Under the pieces are notes generated by a model. The model had not been told where the DNA came from and ran no database searches. It saw nothing but the letters and a program-made list of their open reading frames with translations. Of a DNA stretch of 64,000 nt, positions 34,600-44,206 are shown piece after piece. Within the stretch, counting starts at the first letter, position 1, and each line of letters opens with the position of its first letter. The position numbers and the translations under genes were made by a program. Origin of the DNA: W1P20-047 sp045118335 (GTDB taxonomy: Bacteria; Actinomycetota; Coriobacteriia; Coriobacteriales; Eggerthellaceae); contig JBGUXY010000075.1 in NCBI GenBank assembly GCA_045118335.1, positions 1 through 64,000 of the forward strand, read 5' to 3'.

Positions 34600-35358
34600 C
34601 TACTGTTTGGAGGAGTATCTGAACTCAGCACCTCTGCCCCAATCCCAGCTGCCCTCGATGCCATGGGAGCGGGCGGCAATCTGGAAGTGCAGCTTCGCAA
34701 TGCCCAGATCGTTGTACTCGATATTCCGTTTAGGATGTGGCAAATCGGCAGTAACAAGCCCGTCGCGGTAGCCAAACAACACCGGCTGGCCGTTTACGGC
34801 GCTGGGACCCGCAATTACCGCATCGATAGCAGCCTTGAACCAGTTGGGAAGCTCAGCAAACGAAATGTCGGCGTCAACCAGCTGCTGGGGGCGCTTGTCG
34901 CGCTTGCGCAGGGTCGCACGGATGATCTGCTGCTTCTTGGGCGTCTTTTCCGTGGTGTAGCCGATGGGAACCACATCCCACAAGACGTCGCCCGGCTGCA
35001 GATTCACCCGCGTGGTCTTCGCATCGTAGGTGCTGGCCACCCAACACGTGTTCAATCCCAGCTGGGTTACGTACAGCACGAGCCGCTCGCCATAGTAGCC
35101 AACCTTCTCGCCGCTGATGTTGTCATCGGGTGCAACCAGAGCCACATAGCTTGGCACCGCGCCCGTGAACATGGAGTCGCTCATGTCGATAGCCGACATG
35201 CTGCCCTCGCGCGGGCCATACAGCTGGAACCGAAGCCCCGATTCGACGTTGAGCTCCTGGATGAACGATGCGATCTGATCGAGTTTTTCGGACTCTATGA
35301 GTTTTTTCGCGTAAGCGCGGCATGAATAGCGTGCTTCGATGGCTTCGACGAGCTCCAT
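34600..35358 (-). CDS. Nitroreductase family protein
   Basis: FMN-dependent oxidoreductase-type protein of 252 residues. The N-terminal MELVEAIEARYSCRAY with SCRAY-type Arg-Ser region is the usual FMN phosphate contact. It continues through GSMSAIDMSDS, GYYGERLVLYVTQLGLNTCWV and ends with EYNDLGIAKLHFQIAA and GSWDWG. The C-terminal part with two helical halves fits the TM1586/NfnB-like branch. AAAGGATCC precedes ATG 35358. Such enzymes reduce nitro groups, flavins or quinones with NAD(P)H. The natural substrate is unknown. Confidence 0.85.
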   Translation of the reverse strand: MELVEAIEARYSCRAYAKKLIESEKLDQIASFIQELNVESGLRFQLYGPREGSMSAIDMSDSMFTGAVPSYVALVAPDDNISGEKVGYYGERLVLYVTQLGLNTCWVASTYDAKTTRVNLQPGDVLWDVVPIGYTTEKTPKKQQIIRATLRKRDKRPQQLVDADISFAELPNWFKAAIDAVIAGPSAVNGQPVLFGYRDGLVTADLPHPKRNIEYNDLGIAKLHFQIAARSHGIEGSWDWGRGAEFRYSSKQ

Positions 35359-35688
35359 GTTGGATCCTTTCACGGCAAGACGAGCGCTTTGGACGCATCG
35401 CGATCGTGGATGCTGGCGAGCACCACCAAAAACACCTCATCATCGGTGAGGCGATCTGGGTGGTGCCCTGCCCGGAAAGCTTTATGATGCTTAACTGTAA
35501 CACACGTTGCATCATCTTGCGAAGGCTTGCTGCGCCTTCGGATGCCCACACTGTACGTCTCCCCATCCTTGAACCCCAGCTGACCGCTGCATACGCGAAG
35601 CGCTCCGGCAATCACCTGCAGGAACCTGGCCACCTGAGCGAGTCAGGAGTCTTAGGGCATCCGACTCGCCGATAAGCTAGCGATACGC
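35359..35688. other. Intergenic region with a GAGTCGG repeat
   Basis: No gene is seen. At 35655-35667 it holds gggcatccgactc, the inverted form of the repeat at 16955 and 62919. A seven-base pair gcgagtc/gactcgc around it could fold. The promoter of the nitroreductase gene should lie at its left end. Confidence 0.45.
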
Positions 35689-36477
35689 TTACGATTCCGG
35701 GAGGTTGGCGAGCAGGGCATCCACCAAAAATTCCGTGGCGCCGTTTCCTGCGGCGGCATCGTAATAATCGCGAAAACGTGGGTCGGCCAAATAACCGCGA
35801 GCCAAGCCCCGATGCGCTTGTGGCGAATAGGCGCCGCTTCCCCAATGCATGCGAATCCAGCGCTCGTGCATATGAGCCAGTTCGCGCGCATCAGCTCCGT
35901 GCACATCGCCGTTGGCCATCGCTAGGCGCAACTGCACCTTGATGGATTCCTCAAGCGCCTCTTTCGCGTCCCACTCGTCTTGCGACATGCTCAGCAGGTT
36001 CTGGTTCGCCGCATCGACGGCGGTTTCTCCGTGGCGCTGCCGCGCTTCCTTTCCATAGCGCTCCTCGTTTGCTTGAACAGCCTGGGCTTTCATCTGCTCG
36101 AACCTCGCCGTATCGTCCATGGAATCCATCCTCTCGATTGCCTCGATGGCGGCTTGCGTGCGTCCCATCGCCTCCTCCAGTTGCCTCCCCCGCACCCGCA
36201 GAGACTCGAGGTGGTCGCTTAGAACGCATCGCACATCTGCCTGTGGATCTTTCAGCAGGGTGCCGATGGTGGAAAGAGGCAAGCCGCAAGCCCTCATCGC
36301 GAGAACGTGACCCAACCGCCTCACGTCGTTGGATCCATACACTCGATAGCCATTGTCGGCACGTTCGGGGTTCAACAGCCCCATGTCCTCGTAGTGCCGA
36401 AGCGTGCGCGTGCTCACGCCTGCCCGTTCGGCAAGCTGACCGGCAGTGTAGGTTTCCTTAGCTTCGTGTGAGTCCAT
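35689..36477 (-). CDS. MerR-family regulator with TipAS domain
   Basis: Transcription regulator of 262 residues. A MerR winged helix occupies residues 1-75 (YTAGQLAERAGVSTRTLRHY, then GYRVYGSNDVRRL). A coiled-coil dimer helix follows (about 80-120), and the C-terminal 130 residues match the TipAS antibiotic-binding domain (QDEWDA, HMHERWIRMHWG, YYDAAAGNGATEFL). TipA-type proteins bind drugs or other hydrophobic ligands and then activate their promoters by twisting DNA. GGAGG precedes ATG 36477. A perfect 9+3+9 palindrome between promoter boxes 19 bases apart lies just upstream, suggesting self-control. Confidence 0.93.
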   Translation of the reverse strand: MDSHEAKETYTAGQLAERAGVSTRTLRHYEDMGLLNPERADNGYRVYGSNDVRRLGHVLAMRACGLPLSTIGTLLKDPQADVRCVLSDHLESLRVRGRQLEEAMGRTQAAIEAIERMDSMDDTARFEQMKAQAVQANEERYGKEARQRHGETAVDAANQNLLSMSQDEWDAKEALEESIKVQLRLAMANGDVHGADARELAHMHERWIRMHWGSGAYSPQAHRGLARGYLADPRFRDYYDAAAGNGATEFLVDALLANLPES

Positions 36478-36494
36478 CGCGTACCTCCCGCAAG

Positions 36495-36526
36495 CATCAT
36501 GCACCTTGACGCAACGTCAAGGTCAA
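36495..36526 (-). promoter_or_regulatory. MerR-type promoter and operator
   Basis: On the minus strand, ttgacc (-35) is followed after 19 bases by catgat (-10). The perfect palindrome accttgacg-caa-cgtcaaggt (36503-36523) lies between and over the -35. A 19-base spacer with a palindrome inside is the hallmark of MerR-activated promoters. Confidence 0.75.
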
Positions 36527-36617
36527 CCCTGCAACCCCCGAAATGTTGGGGATCTGCCTAAAGTGTGCAGCGAAAAGTGGCCCCGCCCGCAATCACCTTG
36601 TTTCGCAGGCCAAACCC

Positions 36618-37181
36618 CTAGTTGAACCTCTCTTGCGTCTTTTGCAGGCCATTCGCGATAAGGAACGGCACCGCCTGGGCGGCACGGTCGCAGGCGTACT
36701 CGAAGTCTTCCCGCTCTTCCTTGCGAGGCACCCTCAGCACGAAATCGGATACGTCCATGCGTCCAGGCGGGCGGCCGATGCCACATCGTACGCGATACCA
36801 ATCGCGCGTACCCAACTTGTCGCAGATAGAACGCAGACCGTTGTGCCCCGCATGTCCGCCGCCAAGCTTCACGCGAATGCGGCCTGGATCGATGTCGAGG
36901 TCGTCGTGGATGACGATCAGGTGGTCGGGCGCGACTCCATAGGCGTTGCACAGGTTTTTCACCGGCCCACCCGAAAGGTTCATGAAGCTTTGGGGTTTTG
37001 CGAGCACGACGTCTTCGTCGGCCAACACGCCCCTGGCCGTGAGTGCACCGCATTCGCTTTTCCAATAGCGTGCACGGGCTTCGCCCGCCAACAGGTCTAT
37101 GGCTTCGAATCCGGCATTGTGCCTGGTATGCGCGTACTCTTCCCCAGGGTTTCCCAATCCCACCACCAGATACAGCGACAC
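36618..37181 (-). CDS. pth: Peptidyl-tRNA hydrolase
   Basis: Enzyme of 187 residues that releases tRNA from peptidyl-tRNA that has dropped off ribosomes. LVVGLGNPGEEYAHTRHNAGFE contains the substrate Asn and the catalytic His. QSFMNLSGGPV and the GGGHAGHNGLRSI loop also fit. GTG 37181 was chosen because GAGGAGC sits seven bases upstream and the protein then starts at the family N-terminus VSLYLVVGLG. It lies downstream of hisS on the same strand. Confidence 0.96.
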   Translation of the reverse strand: MSLYLVVGLGNPGEEYAHTRHNAGFEAIDLLAGEARARYWKSECGALTARGVLADEDVVLAKPQSFMNLSGGPVKNLCNAYGVAPDHLIVIHDDLDIDPGRIRVKLGGGHAGHNGLRSICDKLGTRDWYRVRCGIGRPPGRMDVSDFVLRVPRKEEREDFEYACDRAAQAVPFLIANGLQKTQERFN

Positions 37182-37663
37182 GTGTGCGCTCCTCGTCTTC
37201 GCGGTTTTCAGATGTGCGCCAACGCACCGAAGGCGCCCCGAGAACACCGGTTCTCCTCTGCAGAACATACCAAACGAGGAAGGCGAAAACAACCGAAACG
37301 CCTTATCGGCAATCGGGTAGGCGATTGCCACGACTTATCACGGCCCACACAACCGTGCCCACGGCAAGTCATGGCAACAAGTAAGCGGCCAGGGAATGCA
37401 CGTATATCGCCAAGCTGAATGGAGCCGATGGCCATAACGGCTGCACCCGAAGCACTGCACGCTGCGGCGCAAATGGCGAACAAGATGCCGAAGCCGGTCG
37501 GCGCGGTCGAAAAACTCCCGTGTAGGTGAAGGATGCAACGGCAAGATGGGTCGCAACACGATAACGAGCGCAATCAAGCCCTTGCCTTCAGCCTATCCTG
37601 TACGCTGCAACCACGTTTTCGCCATCCTGTCTAGCTTGGCATCCAGGCGTTTGAACCGCCTGC
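37182..37663. other. Gap between pth and hisS, with a possible gene relic
   Basis: No intact gene is seen in this 482-base stretch. A broken minus-strand coding remnant (37380-37577) is listed separately. The rest has no motif I recognise. Confidence 0.4.
37380..37577 (-). pseudogene. Possible relic of an EamA/DMT-family transporter
   Basis: On the minus strand one frame reads IALVIVLRPILPLHP and another reads GFGILFAICAAACSASGAAVM. Together these resemble the end of one membrane helix and the next helix of a drug/metabolite transporter, separated by a frameshift. There are no other recognisable parts, and the match is by pattern only. Confidence 0.3.
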
Positions 37664-38974
37664 TCAGCAAACGGCAGTCACCGAAGCCGCAAAGTCCTCA
37701 ATAGCAACGAGCCGTTCTTCATGGGTTTCCATGTTGCGCAGCTTCACATTGCCTTGCGCCAGCTCGTCGGGGCCAAGTACCGCCACCAGACGCGCACCCA
37801 GCTTGTCGGCCAACTTGAACTGGCTTTTCAGGCTACGGTGCTGATGGTCGAAGTCGCAACGCACACCAGCGTCGCGTGCCGCCTGGGCCAGGCCGAACGC
37901 CTGTGGCCGCACCTCGTCGTTCACACAAGCGATGAACAGGTCGCATGCAGCCAACTGGGGAAACTCGAATCCGCACGCCTGCAATGCCAGCAGACACCGC
38001 TCGTATCCCAGCGCGAAGCCAAAACCCGGCGTATCTGCGCCGCCGATTTCGCGCATGAGCTTGTCGTAGCGCCCACCGCCGCCGATTGCATTCTGGTTGC
38101 TTGATGCATCTACGGTCTGCACTTCGAACACCGTGCGCGTGTAGTAGTCCAGGCCGCGCACCAGGCGATAGTCTTCGGCGTAGGCAAGCCCCGCGGCGTC
38201 CAAATACCCTTTCACGGCATGATAATGGCCGCGGCAGCCATCGCACAGGGCGTCGCCGATGCGCGGTGCCCCCTCCATCACGCTACGGCAGCCGGGATTC
38301 TTGCAATCGAACGCGCGCAGGGGGTTGATTTCCGCCCGACGCAGGCAGTCTTCGCACAGGGCATCGGCGTGGTCCATGATGTAGGCCCTCACGGCATCGC
38401 GGTACGCAGGACGGCATCTTTCGCACCCCATGGAGTTCACCAGCAACGTGATGCTTTCCGACGGTATGCCCAGCTCCTCGTAGAAGCGCATGAGCATGAT
38501 GATGCCCTCGGCGTCCACGCTCGGGTCATCTGGCCCCAGGCATTCGATGCCGATCTGGTTGAACTGGCGCAACCGGCCCTTCTGGGGGCGTTCGGCGCGA
38601 AACATCGGGCCCGCATACATGAGCTTCACGGGGGCTGCGCCCTGGGCTACCAGGTTGTGCTCGGCAACCGCGCGCACCGTGCCCGCCGTGCCTTCGGGGC
38701 GCAGGGCCAAACGGCTCTTCGCCTTCACATGCCCACCGCCGATGAGCGTGTTCAGGTTCGCATCGGAAAGCGCCTGGAACATTTCCTTCGACACCACGTC
38801 GGTGGCTTCCCCGATGCCGCGCACGAACAGGTCGACCTTTTCCATCACGGGCGTGACCACGGGCTGGTACCCGTAGCAGCCAAACACCTTGGCTGCCGTG
38901 GCCTTGAAGTGCATCCAGAACGCCGCCTCGTTCGGCAGCATGTCTTCGGTACCCTCAGGTTTCGTGATGGCCAT
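37664..38974 (-). CDS. hisS: Histidyl-tRNA synthetase
   Basis: Class II synthetase of 436 residues. PEGTEDMLPNEAAFW opens the protein, LRPEGTAGTVRAV and FRAERPQKGRLRQFNQIG form the active site, and LVRGLDYYTRTVFEVQ and GGGRYDKL are the histidine-specific motifs. The C-terminal 90 residues form the anticodon domain. AGAGG nine bases before ATG 38974 fixes the start. It is the upstream neighbour of pth and probably was once linked to rel and the MBL gene, as in many Gram-positive bacteria. Confidence 0.97.
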   Translation of the reverse strand: MAITKPEGTEDMLPNEAAFWMHFKATAAKVFGCYGYQPVVTPVMEKVDLFVRGIGEATDVVSKEMFQALSDANLNTLIGGGHVKAKSRLALRPEGTAGTVRAVAEHNLVAQGAAPVKLMYAGPMFRAERPQKGRLRQFNQIGIECLGPDDPSVDAEGIIMLMRFYEELGIPSESITLLVNSMGCERCRPAYRDAVRAYIMDHADALCEDCLRRAEINPLRAFDCKNPGCRSVMEGAPRIGDALCDGCRGHYHAVKGYLDAAGLAYAEDYRLVRGLDYYTRTVFEVQTVDASSNQNAIGGGGRYDKLMREIGGADTPGFGFALGYERCLLALQACGFEFPQLAACDLFIACVNDEVRPQAFGLAQAARDAGVRCDFDHQHRSLKSQFKLADKLGARLVAVLGPDELAQGNVKLRNMETHEERLVAIEDFAASVTAVC

Positions 38975-39230
38975 AGCATGCATCCTCTTCCCTTGCGCAA
39001 CCCTATCTTGCGGCTTGCATCGAGCTTCAATTCGAACGTGAGTAGGCATTGTAACACCCGTCAAAGCTTTAGCCCCCATCATTTCCCACACGCTATGAAC
39101 GCTCTAGATTTCGTGTGACCATTCTGGGGTATCTATGGAAAAGGCCCTAAGTGCGTTTCGCGACCTTGGAGAATGGCCCAGAATCGCACATCCGAAGATT
39201 GCGCAGATGCGAGGGAAGGAGCGAAAGACC

Positions 39231-39947
39231 ATGCTGGAAACCGTACTCTACATTCCTTTCTGGTTCGAGCTCACCGCAACGATCGTCTATGCCGTTTCGG
39301 GAGCCTTGAGCGCAAGCCGGGCGCAATACGACATTTTGGGCACCATGGTGCTGGCAACCATCGTGGGCTTGTTCGGCGGCGTCATGCGCGACATACTCCT
39401 GCAAAACTACGGCATCTACGCATTCCAGCGGCCAATCCTCATAATCGCCTGCTGCGTCTGCGGCATCGTGGTGTTCTACTTCGGGCGCCTGGTCACATAC
39501 CTCGACTTCGCCAGCGACATGGTGGATACCGTGGGTTTGGGGCTATGGGCCGTAGTGGGCACGGGCAAGGCGCTTTCCGCTGGCTTGGGAATCGTCCCCG
39601 CCGCCATCATGGGGCTGCTCACCTCGATTGGCGGAGGCATCGTGCGCGACGTACTCATGAACAAGCCGGTTGCCGCGTTCCAACCAAGTTCGTATTACGC
39701 ATCAGCCGCAGCCTTGGGCTCGTTGGCCTTCGCCCTCATGCACACGTACCATGTGCTGGACCAGTGGTCGGCAATGATGTGCGTGGTGCTAGTCATAGCC
39801 ATAAGGCTCGGCTCGATCATCTTCGGCTGGCAGACCCGCCCCTCGCGCGACTTGACCGTACCCATGGCAGATGCCCTGGCCAAGCCCGTACGAGCCCTTA
39901 AAGGGCGCGATCGCTCAGCCGACAAAGTGCAAGAAGACACAGATTAA
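39231..39947 (+). CDS. TRIC/YicG-like membrane channel protein (UPF0126)
   Basis: Membrane protein of 238 residues made of two tandem three-helix repeats. Each carries the glycine-rich signature: GLFGGVMRDILL in the first and SIGGGIVRDVLMNKP in the second, with a central helix containing DTVGLGLWAVVGTGKAL. These are the hallmarks of bacterial TRIC channels, which pass monovalent cations or possibly small solutes. ATG 39231 with AAGGAGC upstream is preferred over ATG 39135, which would add 32 hydrophilic residues. A terminator follows. Confidence 0.88.
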   Translation: MLETVLYIPFWFELTATIVYAVSGALSASRAQYDILGTMVLATIVGLFGGVMRDILLQNYGIYAFQRPILIIACCVCGIVVFYFGRLVTYLDFASDMVDTVGLGLWAVVGTGKALSAGLGIVPAAIMGLLTSIGGGIVRDVLMNKPVAAFQPSSYYASAAALGSLAFALMHTYHVLDQWSAMMCVVLVIAIRLGSIIFGWQTRPSRDLTVPMADALAKPVRALKGRDRSADKVQEDTD

Positions 39948-39977
39948 CGCCTTTAGCGCTGTCCTTATAGCAACAAC

Positions 39978-40004
39978 GGCCCGCCTCGAAAGTCGAGGCG
40001 GGCC
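39978..40004. terminator. Rho-independent terminator
   Basis: Perfect 12-base stem ggcccgcctcga/tcgaggcgggcc with a three-base loop, followed by gccgtctttcg. It sits between convergent genes (TRIC-like and DUF47). Confidence 0.85.
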
Positions 40005-40078
40005 GCCGTCTTTCGTCCCTTGTGGCTTTTCGGCAAAACAGACGCGAAACGTTTCTTGGACTGCGTCTCGTTAGCCTA

Positions 40079-40708
40079 CTACGAGATCTTTAAAACCACG
40101 CTGTCCATAACGTCGCCGACATGTTCGCAGGCATCGCAACACTCTTCTAGCTTGTCGAAGATGCGCATCCACCTGATCACGTGAATGGGGTCATCGCTCT
40201 CTTCCAAGAACAGGTTGTGCATGCATTCCATGTAAACGTCATCGGCGCGTTCCTCGTAATCGTTCACGTCACGCAGCGCATTGCGGAACTTCTTGTTCCT
40301 CTTGAAATCGGAGAATTGGTTTTGCGCAGACAGCAGGGTCTCCAAGCTGCCGATGATGCAATCGAGCAAAGCCTTGCAGCTCGGATGAACCACATCAACG
40401 TCAAGAATGTAGAACTGGCGAATCGCCGACTCCAGCTTGTCGATAATGTCGTCGAGCGACCTGGAGATATCGATGATGTCTTCACGGTCGAACGGCGTGA
40501 TGAAATCGACGGCAATGGCCTCGAACGTGCCGCGATTCACCTTGTCGCCCGCAGTTTCGTATTCATGTGCCTCTTTGATGATGTCGGAATAAGAATCAAT
40601 CGACTTGTAATCGACGATAACCTGAGCAAGCAGATTCGCCTCCTTCAGGGCAAGAGTAACCTGCTCTTCGAAAGCGGAGAAATAGTTGTATTTCTTCTTG
40701 CGCGCCAT
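40079..40708 (-). CDS. DUF47 family protein (PhoU-like phosphate transport regulator)
   Basis: All-helical cytoplasmic protein of 209 residues. The N-terminal YFSAFEEQVTLALKEANLL and the motif FITPFDREDIIDISRSLDDIID are typical of DUF47/TIGR00153 proteins, which resemble PhoU and usually pair with a PiT-type phosphate transporter. No such transporter lies beside it. The Asp/Glu-rich helices could bind metal ions. It starts at ATG 40708, just after a weak binding site, and stands alone between two convergent or codirectional genes. Confidence 0.85.
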   Translation of the reverse strand: MARKKKYNYFSAFEEQVTLALKEANLLAQVIVDYKSIDSYSDIIKEAHEYETAGDKVNRGTFEAIAVDFITPFDREDIIDISRSLDDIIDKLESAIRQFYILDVDVVHPSCKALLDCIIGSLETLLSAQNQFSDFKRNKKFRNALRDVNDYEERADDVYMECMHNLFLEESDDPIHVIRWMRIFDKLEECCDACEHVGDVMDSVVLKIS

Positions 40709-40933
40709 ACCAACTCCAATCGACGAGGATAAACGCGGACGAAACGAATTCTAGCCCAACTAATACAAAAAATTATCAAGATTACCGTAAAAGGCATCGT
40801 CTGCCGCTCACAATGAACATCATGCCGCGAAAAGCCCTTCGTCACACACGGCAGCATGAAAACCCCATGCAAACACCAGTCGCTCCGTCGCATCGTCTCG
40901 TGCGAGCGTTCTGCAGCTCAAAGGACCGCAGAA

Positions 40934-41629
40934 TCACTCGAGTCCCGCCCACTTGGGGTAGAAGTCGATAATGCGCCAACGCTCGGCCCCGATGGTAGTG
41001 GGGCTGTTGTGGCCCGGCAAGACGAGGGTTTCGTCGGGAAGTTCCCCAAGGCGCTTGAGGGAAGCCGCCATGTCCCGTTCGCTGCCCCCAGGCAGGTCGG
41101 TGCGCCCCATGCTGGCATGGAAGAGCGTGTCGCCGGAAAGGAGCAAAGGCACGCCTTCGGCTTCGGGGCCGGCATCGGCGGGATCCAGGTAGAAGCAGAT
41201 TCCGCCTTTCGTGTGACCGGGAGTATGCAGGACGCGCCAGGTAGTAGCGCCCACGACGATCGTGTCGCCATCGCGCAGGCGGACATCGACAGGGCACGGA
41301 TCGGACACCAAACCGAATTCGGTTGTTCCCTCTTCCACAACGGGGGCGTCGATTTCAGAACAATAGACGAGGGCTCCCGTCGCATCGTGAAGGGCCCGCA
41401 GGGCGCCGGTATGGTCGGTGTGGTTGTGGGTAACGAATATGGCGGATACGGGCCTATCTCCCACGACGCCCATCAAAACGTCGGGGTTGTCGCCGGGGTC
41501 GACGACGATGACCCCACCGTTGCCATCTTCGATGAAGTAGACGTTGTTCGCGATAAGACCAACCACGACGAACTCCACGTCACGGCAGCCCGTCTTGGCT
41601 TCGAACACGTTATATTGTCTGTTGGCCAT
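40934..41629 (-). CDS. MBL-fold metallohydrolase (glyoxalase II-like)
   Basis: Cytoplasmic hydrolase of 231 residues. The zinc motif THNHTDHTGAL, the later His in HTPGHTKGG, the Asp in LLSGDTLFHASMGRTDLPGG and the last His in LPGHNSPTT complete the two-metal site. This arrangement is that of hydroxyacylglutathione hydrolase-like proteins, which open thioesters of 2-hydroxy acids. AGGAG lies six bases before ATG 41629. It is next downstream of rel. In many Gram-positive bacteria the same place holds dtd and an MBL protein; dtd is missing here. Confidence 0.88.
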   Translation of the reverse strand: MANRQYNVFEAKTGCRDVEFVVVGLIANNVYFIEDGNGGVIVVDPGDNPDVLMGVVGDRPVSAIFVTHNHTDHTGALRALHDATGALVYCSEIDAPVVEEGTTEFGLVSDPCPVDVRLRDGDTIVVGATTWRVLHTPGHTKGGICFYLDPADAGPEAEGVPLLLSGDTLFHASMGRTDLPGGSERDMAASLKRLGELPDETLVLPGHNSPTTIGAERWRIIDFYPKWAGLE

Positions 41630-41764
41630 CAGCATCTCCTCTTCTCGATGGCTTTCTTTCATGCATACGTAGCACTTCGCTTGTGCAACCACCCAACCAA
41701 TCGGCTGGCATGGCGCACCTGAGCCATGCGCAAGCGCGAAGCACCGCACATCGCAACTTTGGCA

Positions 41765-44203
41765 TCACCGTTTCTGGCCCGAGCCCGGCAAGGTGCGATG
41801 GGCATCGAAGACGCCGGGGACAGCCGCCAGGTTTTGGATGATCGCGTTGATAGACTCGACATCGCTTACCTGGAAGAGGAAGCGGAATTCGGCTAGGTTG
41901 TCGCGTGGGGAAGTCTGCGACGACGAGCTAAGGACGTTCGCCCCACGCTCCGAGAGCACGGCGATGATATCGCGGAGCAGGTTCATGCGGTCCATGGCCT
42001 CGATGATGACCTCGGCCTTGTATGACGTTTCGGCAGACGGCAGCGCTTCCCACGTCACATCGATGATGCGCTCGGGGTGCTCTTGCAGAGAAACTGCGTT
42101 CGGGCAGTCGGCCCGATGCACGGAAACGCCACGCCCGCGGGTCACGAAGCCCAAGATCTCGTCGCCGGGCACGGGGTTGCAGCAACGGGACAAGCGCACG
42201 AGCATGCCTTCGACGCCCTTGACCACCACGCCGTTGGAAGAATGCGTTTCGCGGCGACTCGGATGTTTCGCATTGGTGAGCATGCGGGGTATGACGCCGG
42301 TGCTCGACCCCATGGAAGCCACCCGTTGCGCATCGGCTTCCGCCTCTGCCTCTCGATCGACCATGTACTTTATCAACCGGTTCGCGACATGCTGGGCGCT
42401 TTCGCGGTCGCAGCCGATGCTTACCATCATGTCGTCGGTGTCCTTGAATCCCAGGGTTTCCGCCACTTCTCGAAGCGCACGCTGGGCAGGCGCGTTCGAA
42501 ATGCCCATACCGTGCTTGCGCATCTCGCGCGCAAGCTTGTCGTGGCCTTTCTGGGCATCGTCGCTTCGAGATGCCTTGCTGAAATACGAGCGAATCTTCG
42601 AACGCGCACCGGGCGTCCTGACCATGTTGATCCAATTGCGGTTGGGCTGCGCGTTTTTCTGGGTGAGGATCTCGACCCGGTCGCCCATCTGCAGCTCGTA
42701 TGACAGGGGCACGATCGATCCGTTCACCTTCGCACCCACGCAATGGTTACCCACTTCCGTGTGGATGGCGTACGCGAAGTCGACCGGGGTGGAACCGGCG
42801 CGCAGGCTCTTGACGTCGCCCGTGGGCGTGAACACGTACACTTCCGCCGGGGACAAGTCGACCTTCAACGACTTCAAGAACTCGCGCGAGTCCTGCGTCT
42901 CGTCTTGCCAGTCGACCATCTGGCGCAACCAGGCGATCTGGCGGTCGAAGGCTTCGTCGCGCTTCTTGCTGCGTTCCTTGTAGCGCCAATGAGCCGCCAC
43001 GCCGTATTCGCTCATCTGGTGCATCTCGACGGTGCGTATCTGCACTTCGAGCGGGCGCGCCGCCGGCCCGAGCACCGTGGTGTGCAGGCTTTGGTACATG
43101 TTGTACTTCGGCATGGCGATGTAGTCCTTGAAGCGCCCCGGCACCGGTTGCCACAAGGTGTGCACAGCACCCAGCACCGAATAGCATTCGTTGACCGTCT
43201 GCACGATGATCCGTACGGCGATAAGGTCGTAGATCTCGGAAAAACCCTTCCCACGCGTGGTCATCTTGTTGTAGATGGAATACAGGTGCTTCGGCCGTCC
43301 GGCGATCTCGCACTTGATGCCGAGTTCGTCCATTTCCTTTCGCAGGGTTTCGATAACGCCCAGCAGGTAGGCTTCCCGCTCGGTGCGGCTTTCCGCCACC
43401 ATGCGTGCAACCTGCTTGAACTTCTCTGGCTCGAGGTAGAAAAACGCCAGGTCCTCCAGCTCCCATTTGATGGAGTTTATTCCCAGGCGATGTGCGATGG
43501 GAGCATAAATCTCGAGCGTCTCGCGTGACTTGAAGATGCGGCGGTCTTCTCGCAGGGCCGCAAGCGTGCGCATGTTGTGCAAGCGGTCGGCCAGCTTGAT
43601 CACGATCACGCGGATATCCTTGTTCATGGCCACCAGCATCTTGCGCATGGTCTGGGCTTGCTCGTCGGTGAGCGTGCCCACCTCCACGCGCGTGATCTTC
43701 GTCACGCCGTCCACCAGCTGCGCAACCGACTCGTTGAACGTCTCGGCGATGAGCTCGAGCGTGACGGGAGTGTCCTCCACGGTATCGTGAAGGATGGCCG
43801 CGCAAAGCGTTTCGCCGTCCATGCGCAAGTCGGCCAAGATGATGGCCACTTCCACAGGATGGGAGATATAAGGTTCGCCGCTTTTGCGGCATTGACCTTC
43901 GTGAGCGGCATTGGCGAACTCGAAGGAGCGCTCCAGCATATCCAGCTCGTCGTCTTCCAGGTACGAACGGGCTTTATCGAGCAGGCATGCAAATCGCTCT
44001 TCGGGCGTCTTTTCCTGGGTGATCCTGGCTGGGTCGGCGGCGCCCACGGAAGCGGTGAAGCTGTACTCGCCCATGTACGGACGACCGATGAGCTCGTCGG
44101 AACCATCGCTGAATCGAGACGGATAACCGTATGTTTCGCGCGCTTGGCCCAGCAACCCACCTTGAGCCAGCACATCCACGTTCAAGCTGTTGTCTTCCAT
44201 CAT
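41765..44203 (-). CDS. rel: Bifunctional (p)ppGpp synthetase/hydrolase Rel
   Basis: Stringent-response enzyme of 812 residues. After a 65-residue extension comes the HD hydrolase domain (AILHDTVEDTPV, VIKLADRLHNMRTL). The synthetase follows (IYDLIAVRIIVQTVNE, PGRFKDYIAMPKYNMYQSLH), then TGS (VYVFTPTGDVKSL), the helical/zinc-finger region (RCCNPVPGDEI) and a C-terminal ACT domain. The RFKD form and the intact HD pair indicate both activities. The start codon lies right after the recJ-recQ stop, three bases away, so the two are translationally linked. It sets (p)ppGpp levels from ribosome and nutrient signals. Confidence 0.96.
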   Translation of the reverse strand: MMEDNSLNVDVLAQGGLLGQARETYGYPSRFSDGSDELIGRPYMGEYSFTASVGAADPARITQEKTPEERFACLLDKARSYLEDDELDMLERSFEFANAAHEGQCRKSGEPYISHPVEVAIILADLRMDGETLCAAILHDTVEDTPVTLELIAETFNESVAQLVDGVTKITRVEVGTLTDEQAQTMRKMLVAMNKDIRVIVIKLADRLHNMRTLAALREDRRIFKSRETLEIYAPIAHRLGINSIKWELEDLAFFYLEPEKFKQVARMVAESRTEREAYLLGVIETLRKEMDELGIKCEIAGRPKHLYSIYNKMTTRGKGFSEIYDLIAVRIIVQTVNECYSVLGAVHTLWQPVPGRFKDYIAMPKYNMYQSLHTTVLGPAARPLEVQIRTVEMHQMSEYGVAAHWRYKERSKKRDEAFDRQIAWLRQMVDWQDETQDSREFLKSLKVDLSPAEVYVFTPTGDVKSLRAGSTPVDFAYAIHTEVGNHCVGAKVNGSIVPLSYELQMGDRVEILTQKNAQPNRNWINMVRTPGARSKIRSYFSKASRSDDAQKGHDKLAREMRKHGMGISNAPAQRALREVAETLGFKDTDDMMVSIGCDRESAQHVANRLIKYMVDREAEAEADAQRVASMGSSTGVIPRMLTNAKHPSRRETHSSNGVVVKGVEGMLVRLSRCCNPVPGDEILGFVTRGRGVSVHRADCPNAVSLQEHPERIIDVTWEALPSAETSYKAEVIIEAMDRMNLLRDIIAVLSERGANVLSSSSQTSPRDNLAEFRFLFQVSDVESINAIIQNLAAVPGVFDAHRTLPGSGQKR

Positions 44204-44206
44204 ACG

